Assembly: GCF_016786255.1 (NCBI RefSeq)
Contig: NZ_JADMKT010000072.1
Coordinates: 1-64,000, forward strand
Source of the DNA: Robertkochia sediminum
GTDB taxonomy: Bacteria; Bacteroidota; Bacteroidia; Flavobacteriales; Flavobacteriaceae
Direction of reading: 5' to 3'
DNA: 64,000 nucleotides
The translations under genes and the position numbers were made by a program. Positions 26,157 to 34,808 of this stretch are shown piece by piece (position 1 is the first letter of the stretch; every line of letters begins with the position of its first letter). The notes under the pieces are model-generated. The model saw only the letters and a program-made list of their open reading frames with translations. It ran no database searches and was not told the DNA's origin.

Positions 26157-28573
26157 TTACTTTTAAGATGATAGTAGCGCAGGTCTACTGCGGTGTTTGA
26201 TGTATGTTGAAGCGAACGGCGGTAGAAATGATCGATGAGCCCGGTTTCAATAGCCAGGCGTAGTGCTTCGGGAGTTGTGCCCTGCTCCAGTGCTGTAAGG
26301 TGCTCCTGCAAATGACTTTCCAGGTAGGTACGTATCGCAGGGTTCACAGCACCATCAAAGGAGAGGCCCTCATACGATCGCAATTGGGTTTCAAGCCAGC
26401 GATGCCCTTTAAGTCGGCGGGAACATTCGCGGTAAGCCTCCTCTAAACGCCTAAGTTTTGCCTCATCTTTTTCTGTCCCCGTATTGGTCCAAAGCTTTTT
26501 GCTTTGGACATACCTGCGCTCCAGCTCATGATCGGTGTGCCGCATATCGAAAATGATCTTTCGAATGGCCATGTCGGCCTCGTGATAATAGCGCTCAATT
26601 GCGTCGCCGTAATGGTAGAGTACTGCCAGGTAGTGCAGGGCGTGAAATTTATATCCCGATCGCTTTTCCTGTTTCAGGTAGGCCTTTCGCAGCCGTACCA
26701 ACTCTTGCTTAGCATCTTCCGGAAGCACCCGGAATTTAGGATCCCTGCTCACCAAGGCCAGTTGCCGGTTGACCTCAGCGATGGTTCCTGAGTACATCAC
26801 ATCCCGGTAGCGAAACCGCACCTTTACGGGGGGATTCGTCTTTATCCCTGAAATATCCTCCCGGTCCTGGAGCGATATCCTGAAATTATCAAAGCGGTAA
26901 TGATAGGTGAGTTGAATGGTGAGGTCGCCCCCCGGTGCACGTTCCAGATCGCGATACTGGTAGAGTCCGGAAGCCCCCAGTTGATGAAAGGAATAAAGGT
27001 TCCAGGAAGCATTTACACGGCAGTTGAAAACACTACCATCATACCCTTCTCCTCCATCGGTACGGTTATATCCCATGGTCATACGCGTATTCAGTTTTTT
27101 ATTCAGAAAAGCCCTCCCGGCATGGACACCCGGGCCCCAGGTAAGACGGTCCTCCTGTCCGCCGTTGCTCAGGGAGGCATTGAGATTGGCACCGTACTGC
27201 CACCCCGATTCACGGAGGCGCACATCGTAATTAAGGGCTCCCTGATAAAATTGATCCTGGTGTTGTTCTCCCTGGGAGGCATCAGTACGATTGCTGTTCT
27301 CCTGAAAATTGAGGAGTAAAGACCAGGCACGATTGTTCCCCGGAGCGTTCACGATTTGATATCGCATATTGATGGAGGCCTGTTGAGAAAGCTGACGATA
27401 GCTCAGGGTGTCAAGGATATCCAGGGTTGAAACCCTGTTGATCTGATCAAACTGATCCCGCGAATTGGTATGGGTAAGAAAATTAGAATAATGGGTATGT
27501 ACCGAAAGTTTGCGGTCGGGAGTATAGGCCAGATCCACACTATTCACCATTCGCCTGAACTCCGAATTCTTTGTTCGGTCGAGATTGTCGCGCTGCACCC
27601 CCGATCGCAATTGTAAGGCTACCTTGCCCTTAAAGAGCGATTGACTGGCGGCAACGGCAATGTTTTCGAGATCGGCATTGAAATAATAGGCCCCAAAGGT
27701 CCTGTACCCCGGATCAACACGCTCGTATACCACGGCCAGATTACCTGCAAAGGCAGGATAGTCTAAACTTACCTTCAGGGCATTGTACCGTTCCCTGGAA
27801 AGGTGCGATATGGAATCGCCAAAATTTTCTGGAAAATATCGCTTCATGCCTTCCTCATCCAGTCCGATCACCGAATGCGCATGATCCACCACGAGGCGCC
27901 CTTTTTGAAATACCGATAATCGCCCTTGCCAACCCAATACCAGGTTACGCTCGGGAAAAGGGTATTTCGAGAGCTCTGAAGCTCCGGGATCAGGTCGATC
28001 GTTGGCGGTAAAGACCATCGCCTTGAGGTCCCATGCCCGAGAGGTATACCCCAGGTTTACACCATAACCGCGACGTTCATGAACGGGAGTAATTTCCGAT
28101 CGATCCGGAAGGTAAGGCACGTGTTTCAGCAAACGGCCGTACATGACCGCTGCAGACCAGGGGCCACTCCCCCTGTATTCTGCCCCCACCCCGGTAAACT
28201 GATGTCCGTCAAGGGTATACGGACTAAAACTCATACTGGCATCTCCAAGATGTAGTTGAAATCCTTTATATGAAGGATGAAAGCTGAACCTGTTCAACCT
28301 TATCGGAGAAGGAAACCGCAACTGTTGATCGCTATAGGTAAACGAAAATGGCAGGTGGTAAATACCGGCCACGGTGAAATTAAGATCACCGCGCACCATA
28401 TATCCGAAGGGGTCTCTTGGAGCCATACCATTGTAAAACACCCCCAGGGCCTGAATGCCGCCGCTGTACTTTAACCACTTGTCTTTCCCCAAACGGTCTA
28501 AAGCAACCGACTGTGCATCACAAACACCTCGTGCTCCCAGCATGAATACCACTGCGATAATAATTGCTCTCAT
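26153..28573 (-). CDS. Outer-membrane beta-barrel partner of the TANFOR protein
   Basis: 806 aa from the ATG at 28573; the GTG at 28582 adds three residues before the signal peptide (MRAIIIAVVFMLGARGVCDA). Residues about 40-600 are rich in alternating aromatic strands (FSFTYSDQQLRFPSP; YGVNLGYTSRAWDLKAMVF; TIQLTYHYRFDNFRISLQDR) and should form a large barrel. The last about 200 residues (from RYRDVMYSGTIAEV) are helical and charged, an unusual soluble tail for a barrel. It leads the operon and overlaps the toxin gene as ATGA (26153-26156). Inferred role: anchoring or translocating the toxin protein. I know no named family for it. Confidence 0.7.
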   Translation of the reverse strand: MRAIIIAVVFMLGARGVCDAQSVALDRLGKDKWLKYSGGIQALGVFYNGMAPRDPFGYMVRGDLNFTVAGIYHLPFSFTYSDQQLRFPSPIRLNRFSFHPSYKGFQLHLGDASMSFSPYTLDGHQFTGVGAEYRGSGPWSAAVMYGRLLKHVPYLPDRSEITPVHERRGYGVNLGYTSRAWDLKAMVFTANDRPDPGASELSKYPFPERNLVLGWQGRLSVFQKGRLVVDHAHSVIGLDEEGMKRYFPENFGDSISHLSRERYNALKVSLDYPAFAGNLAVVYERVDPGYRTFGAYYFNADLENIAVAASQSLFKGKVALQLRSGVQRDNLDRTKNSEFRRMVNSVDLAYTPDRKLSVHTHYSNFLTHTNSRDQFDQINRVSTLDILDTLSYRQLSQQASINMRYQIVNAPGNNRAWSLLLNFQENSNRTDASQGEQHQDQFYQGALNYDVRLRESGWQYGANLNASLSNGGQEDRLTWGPGVHAGRAFLNKKLNTRMTMGYNRTDGGEGYDGSVFNCRVNASWNLYSFHQLGASGLYQYRDLERAPGGDLTIQLTYHYRFDNFRISLQDREDISGIKTNPPVKVRFRYRDVMYSGTIAEVNRQLALVSRDPKFRVLPEDAKQELVRLRKAYLKQEKRSGYKFHALHYLAVLYHYGDAIERYYHEADMAIRKIIFDMRHTDHELERRYVQSKKLWTNTGTEKDEAKLRRLEEAYRECSRRLKGHRWLETQLRSYEGLSFDGAVNPAIRTYLESHLQEHLTALEQGTTPEALRLAIETGLIDHFYRRSLQHTSNTAVDLRYYHLKSK

Positions 28574-28605
28574 ACGTATCACCCCAGGGGTCAGGGCTGA
28601 AAAAC

Positions 28606-28636
28606 TAAATATAGATTATTTTCTATATTAGAACAA
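28606..28636 (-). promoter_or_regulatory. Promoter of the toxin operon with an embedded inverted repeat
   Basis: On the minus strand TTG (28634-28636), 20 bases, then TATATTTA (28606-28613), close to TTG-N19-21-TAnnTTTG. Between and over the boxes lies a perfect 8-bp inverted repeat AATATAGA (28608-28615) and TCTATATT (28622-28629), a likely operator. Confidence 0.55.
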
Positions 28637-28734
28637 GTTTTACCTTCGTAAAGTTTTGATATCGAATGCATTGTCATAACCGGTGCAGTTAGAAAATTCT
28701 TCAGTACCGATTAAATCAATCGATATAACTTACT

Positions 28735-28746
28735 GTATTTCAATAC
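28735..28746. promoter_or_regulatory. Palindrome GTATT-TC-AATAC in the divergent intergenic region
   Basis: A perfect 5-bp inverted repeat with a 2-base spacer, 76 bases upstream of the AraC-type regulator start. It could be a second regulator-binding site; function inferred. Confidence 0.3.
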
Positions 28747-28821
28747 TATATGAACTTGTTAACAAAGAAATAGGTTAAAAATGACTAGCTTAGAAGCAAA
28801 CAACCAATCCAACCTTCCATT

Positions 28822-29781
28822 ATGGAACCGGGTAGCAGGGAAAGCAAAGACGAAAAGTTTCTTCTTAAGCTTGAACAGCTCATTAAAGACCATCTTGATG
28901 ACGAAAATTTTGGTGTTCAGGAACTTGCAGAAGAAGCAGGATACAGCCGATCGCAGCTTTACAGAAGGGTAAAACTCCTGGTAGGGGTTTCTACCAGTGT
29001 TTTTATCAGACGTGTTCGGCTACACGAGGCTTTGGAAATGTTGAAGCACGATGAAGCCACCACTTCTGAAATTGCCTACAGGGTGGGCTTTAACAGTCCG
29101 TCATACTTTCACCGATGTTTTCAAAAATACTACGGCACCACTCCCGGGGCTTACAAGGAATCGGTTCACCAACCCAAAGACTTTAAATACACCTTGTCTC
29201 ACGAAAGCAATGGCCGGGATGCTGCCGGATCTCATGGATCCCCTAACAAAAATTTTAAGAAAATTGGTGTTATAGCCATTACCATACTCAGCATATGTGC
29301 GATAGCATTCTTCGCCTATTATTTTCCGAAAACACCTTCCGCCGCTGAGCCAGAGACCATTGCCGTGTTGCCTTTTGCCTACCTCAGCGCACAAAACGAC
29401 ACCCGCTTTTTTGCCGATGGTATGGCCGACAACCTTATTTTGAAACTCTCTGACCTCGACGACCTGCAGGTGGTGTCCAGAACCACCTCCGAAAACTATC
29501 GCGACCGTGGCGGAAGATCGGTGCGTCAGATCGCCGACGCCCTGAATGCCGACTATCTCATTGAGGGCAGTGTGCAGTGCCTCGGCGACCGGGTACGCAT
29601 TCATATTAAGATCATTCATGGCGGGACAGACTCTCCTGTATGGAGTGAAATGTACGACCGCAATATGACCGATCAATTTGCCGTGCAAAGTGAGATCACC
29701 TCACATGTGACCTCCCAGGTGAGGCTCATGTTTGAAAAAAACGATTCTGATATACACGATTCCCCTCTCAAAGACAGCTAA
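28822..29781 (+). CDS. Membrane-bound AraC-type regulator with TolB/FlgO-like extracytoplasmic domain
   Basis: 319 aa. Residues about 15-115 form an AraC-family double HTH (FGVQELAEEAGYSRSQLYRR; TTSEIAYRVGFNSPSYFHRC). One transmembrane helix follows at about 152-171 (IGVIAITILSICAIAFFAYY). Residues about 182-310 match the TolB-N/FlgO-like domain seen with adenylate-cyclase-type regulators (ETIAVLPFAYLS; RFFADGMADNLI; ALNADYLIEGSVQ; RVRIHIKII; FAVQSEI). The layout resembles ToxR/CadC, one-component regulators that bind DNA from the membrane. It is divergent from the toxin operon across 248 bases with two palindromes and probably regulates it, or the lipoprotein downstream. Confidence 0.85.
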   Translation: MEPGSRESKDEKFLLKLEQLIKDHLDDENFGVQELAEEAGYSRSQLYRRVKLLVGVSTSVFIRRVRLHEALEMLKHDEATTSEIAYRVGFNSPSYFHRCFQKYYGTTPGAYKESVHQPKDFKYTLSHESNGRDAAGSHGSPNKNFKKIGVIAITILSICAIAFFAYYFPKTPSAAEPETIAVLPFAYLSAQNDTRFFADGMADNLILKLSDLDDLQVVSRTTSENYRDRGGRSVRQIADALNADYLIEGSVQCLGDRVRIHIKIIHGGTDSPVWSEMYDRNMTDQFAVQSEITSHVTSQVRLMFEKNDSDIHDSPLKDS

Positions 29782-29836
29782 TAAGCTGCAGATCACCCAT
29801 TAAAGGCGCACCATATATTTTCTGCATATCTACGCA

Positions 29837-29894
29837 ACATAGCTTCAAAATACAACATAGCTGCATATATAAAACACATAGTTTAAGGACATAG
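29837..29894 (+). repeat. Four direct ACATAG repeats upstream of the lipoprotein gene
   Basis: ACATAG occurs at 29837, 29855, 29876 and 29889. The first three have spacings of 18 and 21 bases, near two helical turns, suggesting a regulator array. Function inferred. Confidence 0.35.
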
Positions 29895-29985
29895 GTATTT
29901 AGTCATGCAACAGCGATTTCATGACCTTGCAAACGGTTTTTAAGTACAAGACCGGTTCATTCATTAATCAAAAAACATCATCATC

Positions 29986-30561
29986 ATGAAAACGCTAAAT
30001 GTAAAAATGCTATCCCTCCTCTTTGTCTCTTTAGGAATGTTATTCGCTTGTAGTGACGACGACAACGGTGGCTTATACCAGGAACCCCGATCATTGAACG
30101 CTATGGATGAAACTGCTATCCCGGTTACCTTAGACCTTGCGCTTCGTTTGGATGAGGCCGTGGAAAGTTTAAGCTGTGGCGAAGGAAATTTGTTCTATGC
30201 TCACAGTGGTGAAAGTGAGGCACCGACGCTTGGGGATTATTCCCTTGACCTATCGTATTGTGGTGCACCGAGGGAAGAAACACTCTCCAACATCGAAGTG
30301 ACCATTACCGATGCCAACAACAATAAACTCTTTTTGCAGCAAAAGGTCGATACCGCAGCCTCAGACGGCCTTCCCACAAGAGGGTCTAACAACGATAATG
30401 CGTTAAGCAATAACAACGAGGTCCTCATCCTTGAGATCACAGGAGGTACCGGGGTCTATAACAACTATACCGGAGAGATCTCTTCAAGGCTACCGGCCAA
30501 CTTCAGTGCAGGTGTTCCTTCGGTAAATATGACCTTTACCGGCTATCTCATGCAACAGTAA
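29986..30561 (+). CDS. Hypothetical lipoprotein
   Basis: 191 aa. The lipoprotein signal ends LGMLFACSDDD, with the acidic +2 to +4 residues that favour surface export of lipoproteins in Flavobacteria. The rest is beta-rich with few landmarks (TLDLALRLDEAVESLSCGEG; EVLILEITGGTGVYNNYTG; NMTFTGYLMQ). I recognise no family. It lies downstream of the AraC-type regulator (204-base gap) and ends in a strong terminator facing the GH15 gene. Confidence 0.7.
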   Translation: MKTLNVKMLSLLFVSLGMLFACSDDDNGGLYQEPRSLNAMDETAIPVTLDLALRLDEAVESLSCGEGNLFYAHSGESEAPTLGDYSLDLSYCGAPREETLSNIEVTITDANNNKLFLQQKVDTAASDGLPTRGSNNDNALSNNNEVLILEITGGTGVYNNYTGEISSRLPANFSAGVPSVNMTFTGYLMQQ

Positions 30562-30588
30562 TCCTTTGCTAAATACGATACCTACAAA

Positions 30589-30630
30589 CACGGGCAGGGC
30601 CTCTTTTGAGAAACCCTGCCCGTTCATTTA
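30589..30630. terminator. Terminator between the lipoprotein and GH15 genes
   Basis: ACGGGCAGGG and CCCTGCCCGT form a perfect 10-bp stem; plus-strand T-rich tail. Convergent position allows use from both sides. Confidence 0.8.
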
Positions 30631-30649
30631 GTTCATTCACTAAACCCCG

Positions 30650-32455
30650 TCAGGCATTCATCTTTCCCTTAACCTGTTCTGTTTGGGTCAGGGAATTGTT
30701 GAGATTTACCGCGGTCTCTATGAGCGCAAGGTGGGAATACGCCTGGGGGAAGTTCCCCAGCAATCGCTTTGTTTTAAAGTCGATATCCTCACTAAAGAGT
30801 CCGAGGTGATTGCTATACGACAGCAGGCGTTCGAAATTCTCCTGTGCTTTTTTGGTTTCACCGATCTTGTTCAGGGCGTTGATAAACCAGAACGTACAAA
30901 TGGTAAAAGAGGAAGAAGGCAAACCAAAATCGTCCTTATTCTTATAGCGATACAATAAGCCATCGTTACTCAACTCCCTTTCAATGGCATGTACTGTAGA
31001 CACATACCTTGGATCGTCTGCTTGTATAAAGCCGTAGGGTTCCATAAGCAAGACGCTGGCGTCCAGATCGGGTGAGCCGTAACTCTGAGTGAATGCCTGC
31101 ACCTCATCGTTCCAGGCGTTCTTCAGGATGTCCTCTTTTATGGTATCGGCCAAGGCAGTCCATTGGGATCTCCTTCTGTTCTTCCCCATGATATCGGCCA
31201 CCTTAAGCGCCTTATCAATAGCTACCCAACAAAGCACTTTCGAAAAGGTGAAATGCCGTTCTTCGGTACGAAACTCCCAGATCCCTTTATCGGGTTCCGT
31301 CCAGTGCCTGCTCACCACCCAAACAATACCTTTGGTAATGGACCACAGCTCTTCACTATTCTCTATATCATTCTTAAAGTGTACGATCTGCTCATAGATC
31401 ACATCCATAAGAATGCCGTAAATATCGTTTTGGCGCTGTTCGTAAGCCGCATTTCCGATACGCACGGGTTTGGAGTTCACATACCCCTTTAAATGATCGA
31501 GGGTTTCTTCGGTAAGCACCTTTTCCTTATTGATCCCATACATGATCTGCAGCTTTTCGTCCTTTTCGGGAACCAGGTCGATGATAAATTGCAGGTACCT
31601 TCTGGCAATGTTCTTATGTCCCAGTTCCGATACCACCTTGATCACCATAGAGGCATCGCGGATCCAGCAAAAACGGTAATCCCAATTGCGCACCTCTCCT
31701 ATGGTCTCGGGTAGAGAGGTCGTAGCTGCGGCCAGTACGGCCCCCGACTTGTCATAGCTCAGTAATTTCAGGGTAAGAGCGCTGCGGCTAATATGTTCGT
31801 TGTATTTATCGTAATTGGGCGTGCGCTCCATCCAGTTGAGCCAATACACCAGGGTTCGGGACATTTCCAGGTGGGCGCGCTGCGTGGTAGGCGCAAAGAT
31901 CTTTTCATTATACCCAATATGAAAGAATCCATCGGAGTGCAGGATGATCTCTTCACCATCAACAACACCCTGTTTATCGAAATTCGTATAAAGAAACAGG
32001 GTATCGTACTTCTCCTTATCGGTCAGGCTTACAATAAATTCGTCTTTAACATAGGTGGTCGTAGTTCCCATAGCATATTCGAGCCTGGGATCGTAATCGA
32101 CCCGAAATCTGGGTTTACCACTAAGGTGTTTGATATAACGCACGATATCGGGCGGCGCATGATGTCCGCCTCGCTCCTTCTTGTATCTCGGCATAAAGTC
32201 GCGAACCTCAAAACTGTCTTTCCCATTGTTAAAACGGGTCACCAGAATGTTGGTATTCCGCAGGTATTCCTGGGAGACATTATAATCGTCTGTAACCTTA
32301 AATCCGAAGTACCCTCCGATCTCATCATCGAGCAACCTGGCAAAGACCGATGGCGAATCAAATTCGGGCAGGCAAGCCCAATGTATCGAACCGTCTTTAT
32401 AAACCAAAGCTGCGCTTCTGCAATTTCCAATAATTCCGTAATCGAGGTTTAGCAT
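30650..32455 (-). CDS. Glycoside hydrolase family 15 protein (trehalase/glucoamylase type)
   Basis: 601 aa, cytoplasmic. It starts LDYGIIGNCRSAALVYKDGS, the N-terminal trehalase-like domain of prokaryotic GH15. The catalytic (alpha/alpha)6 region carries VRNWDYRFCWIRDASMVIK with the first acidic region and LFSEDIDFKTKRLLGNFPQA with the second catalytic acid. Bacterial members include GH15 trehalases and glucoamylases. It is divergent from a trehalose-6-phosphate synthase/phosphatase fusion across 76 bases, so hydrolysis of trehalose is the likelier role. Confidence 0.88.
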   Translation of the reverse strand: MLNLDYGIIGNCRSAALVYKDGSIHWACLPEFDSPSVFARLLDDEIGGYFGFKVTDDYNVSQEYLRNTNILVTRFNNGKDSFEVRDFMPRYKKERGGHHAPPDIVRYIKHLSGKPRFRVDYDPRLEYAMGTTTTYVKDEFIVSLTDKEKYDTLFLYTNFDKQGVVDGEEIILHSDGFFHIGYNEKIFAPTTQRAHLEMSRTLVYWLNWMERTPNYDKYNEHISRSALTLKLLSYDKSGAVLAAATTSLPETIGEVRNWDYRFCWIRDASMVIKVVSELGHKNIARRYLQFIIDLVPEKDEKLQIMYGINKEKVLTEETLDHLKGYVNSKPVRIGNAAYEQRQNDIYGILMDVIYEQIVHFKNDIENSEELWSITKGIVWVVSRHWTEPDKGIWEFRTEERHFTFSKVLCWVAIDKALKVADIMGKNRRRSQWTALADTIKEDILKNAWNDEVQAFTQSYGSPDLDASVLLMEPYGFIQADDPRYVSTVHAIERELSNDGLLYRYKNKDDFGLPSSSFTICTFWFINALNKIGETKKAQENFERLLSYSNHLGLFSEDIDFKTKRLLGNFPQAYSHLALIETAVNLNNSLTQTEQVKGKMNA

Positions 32456-32531
32456 TAAATCTGAAATTAATTTATTAATACCCTTAAAATTTCAGTAAAT
32501 TACCAAAAAAAACGGGATTTCTATAAGGATC

Positions 32532-34739
32532 ATGAGTAAAACGATTATTGTTTCCAACCGACTACCATTACAAATAAAACTAGAAGAAAATAACCTTAAG
32601 ATCACCCCTAGTGTGGGTGGATTGGCTACCGGAATGAAATCGGTACACTCTGAGGGGGATGGTCTCTGGATCGGATGGTCCGGACTCACCCAGGAGGAAC
32701 TCACCGACGAATTGCGGGAAAAGGTGGCTACGGAGGTACGCAAAGAAAAATGCGCCACGGTTCCCCTTACCCAGGACGATATGGACCGGTATTATTTCGG
32801 CTTCAGTAATCGTACCCTTTGGCCGTTATTCCACTACTTTATGGAATACACCGAATTCGAAAAGGATTTCTGGGATTCCTATAAGGAAGTCAATGAGAAG
32901 TTCGCCAAGGTGGTACTTGAAAATGCAGAAGATGGCGACACCATTTGGGTGCACGACTATCAGCTGCTTTTATTGCCGGGAATGATACGCGATGCCAAAC
33001 CCGATATTTCCATCGGATTCTTCCTCCATATCCCCTTCCCTTCTTATGAGATCTTCCGAACCTTCCCGTGGAGGGAAGAAGTGCTGCACGGCATGTTAGG
33101 CGCCGACCTCTTAGGATTTCATACCTACGACTACGAAAGGCACTTTTTAAGTTCGGTAAAGCGTATTCTTCGGGAAGATGTGAACTTTAACGAAGTGGTT
33201 TACCAGGACCGGGTGGTGAAGGTCGATTCGTTCCCCATGGGAATTGATTACCAAAAATTCTATAAGGCCGCACAACAACATACCAGTCTGGATCCTTCAG
33301 AACGATCAGACCTGCAAAAACGTATCGACGATCACTTTGAGGCCGATGAAAACGCCAAACTCATCCTTTCTATAGACCGGATGGATTACACCAAAGGGAT
33401 CCCGAACCGCATCAGGGCCTTTGAATACTTTTTAAACAAATATCCCGAGTACAAGAATAAGGTAAGGCTGGTCATGCTAGCCGTACCATCGAGGTCTAAC
33501 GTACCCCAATACCAGTTGCTCAAAAAGGAGACCGACGAATTGGTAGGTAGGGTGAACGGAGAGCTGGCCACTGTGAGCTGGACTCCTATTTGGTACTTTT
33601 ACCGCTCCCTGCCCTTCGACAACCTTATCGACCTGTATACCTCGGCCGATGTGGCCCTGATCACACCGGTACGGGACGGTATGAACCTCGTGGCGAAAGA
33701 ATATATCGCAACCCGCGTGAATAAGGACGGGGTACTTATTTTGAGCGAGATGGCGGGAGCCGCCCAGGAAATGAACGAGGCCTTGCTTATTAATCCGAAT
33801 AATTTCGAGGCTACCGCCGACGCCCTGAAAAGAGCACTGGAAATGCCCGTGAAAGAGCAGAAAAAACGCAATACCATGCTCCAGAAACGTCTGCAGCGCT
33901 ACAGTGTAGACAAATGGGCTGCCGAATTTTTCCGTTCCCTGGAAGCCACCAAGAACCTGGACCAGGTGGTCATGGGCAGAAAGATCAATACCGAGATCGA
34001 AAATAAAATGGTCGAAGAGCTCAAGGCTGCCAATCGCTCGCTTATGATGCTCGACTACGATGGTACACTTACCGGATTCAAAGACAATCCTGAAGATGCC
34101 GCTCCCGATGAAGCCCTTATCGAACTGCTGCAAAAGCTCAATGCCATACCGGGTAACGATATGGTGATCATTAGTGGTCGCGACCGGGAAACTCTGGAAA
34201 AATGGTTCGGAAAATACGAGTTCAACATGATCACCGACCATGGAGTGTGGATGCATACTGCAGAAAAAGGGTGGCAATCGCTCGAACGTATTCGCACCAA
34301 CTGGATGGAGAACATTCGCCCCATTCTGGAAACCTTTACCGACCGTACCCCGGGATCGTTCATCGAAGAAAAAAGATACTCCCTGGCATGGCATTACCGC
34401 AAGACCGACCCCGAACTGGGGGTTAAAAGGGTGATGGAGCTCGATACCGTACTTACCAGCCTGATCTCCAACAACGAACTGAGTGTTCTTAAAGGGAATA
34501 TGGTCACCGAGATCAAGAGCAGTAATGTGAACAAGGGCCGGGCCGTTTCCCGAATGCTCTCCGAAACGCGTTACGATTTTATGTTTGCCATAGGAGACGA
34601 CTGGACAGACGAGTATATGTTCGAAGAAATGCCGTCTAAGGCCTATACCGTAAAGGTGGGATACCAAAAGACCAAGGCGCGCTTCCATGTACATTCCAAC
34701 AAACAGGTAAGGGCGCTATTAGAAAAATTCACCAAGTAA
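32532..34739 (+). CDS. otsAB: Bifunctional trehalose-6-phosphate synthase/phosphatase (OtsA-OtsB fusion)
   Basis: 735 aa. Residues about 1-475 are the GT20 synthase (SKTIIVSNRLPLQI; GGLATGMKSV; VHDYQLLLLPGMIRD; SIDRMDYTKGIPNRIRAFE). Residues about 495-735 are a HAD phosphatase with the nucleophile LDYDGTLTGF and GDDWTDEYMFEEM. It makes trehalose from UDP-glucose and glucose-6-phosphate in one protein, typical of Bacteroidota. Cytoplasmic. Trehalose is an osmolyte and stress protectant; the divergent GH15 gene would degrade it. Confidence 0.95.
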   Translation: MSKTIIVSNRLPLQIKLEENNLKITPSVGGLATGMKSVHSEGDGLWIGWSGLTQEELTDELREKVATEVRKEKCATVPLTQDDMDRYYFGFSNRTLWPLFHYFMEYTEFEKDFWDSYKEVNEKFAKVVLENAEDGDTIWVHDYQLLLLPGMIRDAKPDISIGFFLHIPFPSYEIFRTFPWREEVLHGMLGADLLGFHTYDYERHFLSSVKRILREDVNFNEVVYQDRVVKVDSFPMGIDYQKFYKAAQQHTSLDPSERSDLQKRIDDHFEADENAKLILSIDRMDYTKGIPNRIRAFEYFLNKYPEYKNKVRLVMLAVPSRSNVPQYQLLKKETDELVGRVNGELATVSWTPIWYFYRSLPFDNLIDLYTSADVALITPVRDGMNLVAKEYIATRVNKDGVLILSEMAGAAQEMNEALLINPNNFEATADALKRALEMPVKEQKKRNTMLQKRLQRYSVDKWAAEFFRSLEATKNLDQVVMGRKINTEIENKMVEELKAANRSLMMLDYDGTLTGFKDNPEDAAPDEALIELLQKLNAIPGNDMVIISGRDRETLEKWFGKYEFNMITDHGVWMHTAEKGWQSLERIRTNWMENIRPILETFTDRTPGSFIEEKRYSLAWHYRKTDPELGVKRVMELDTVLTSLISNNELSVLKGNMVTEIKSSNVNKGRAVSRMLSETRYDFMFAIGDDWTDEYMFEEMPSKAYTVKVGYQKTKARFHVHSNKQVRALLEKFTK

Positions 34740-34745
34740 TTGCTT

Positions 34746-34780
34746 CTCCTGAGGTAACCTTGTATTACCTCAGGAGATAA
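34746..34780 (+). terminator. Hairpin after otsAB
   Basis: CTCCTGAGGTAA and TTACCTCAGGAG form a perfect 12-bp stem with a 7-base loop. No T run follows, so it may stabilise the mRNA end rather than terminate. Confidence 0.55.
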
Positions 34781-34808
34781 CACCTAAACTCATTTTATTA
34801 TCACCGTA

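Noticed and set aside
33477-34694. 405-codon open frame opposite otsAB
   Set aside because: Antisense to a complete OtsA-OtsB fusion; no motif or start signal.
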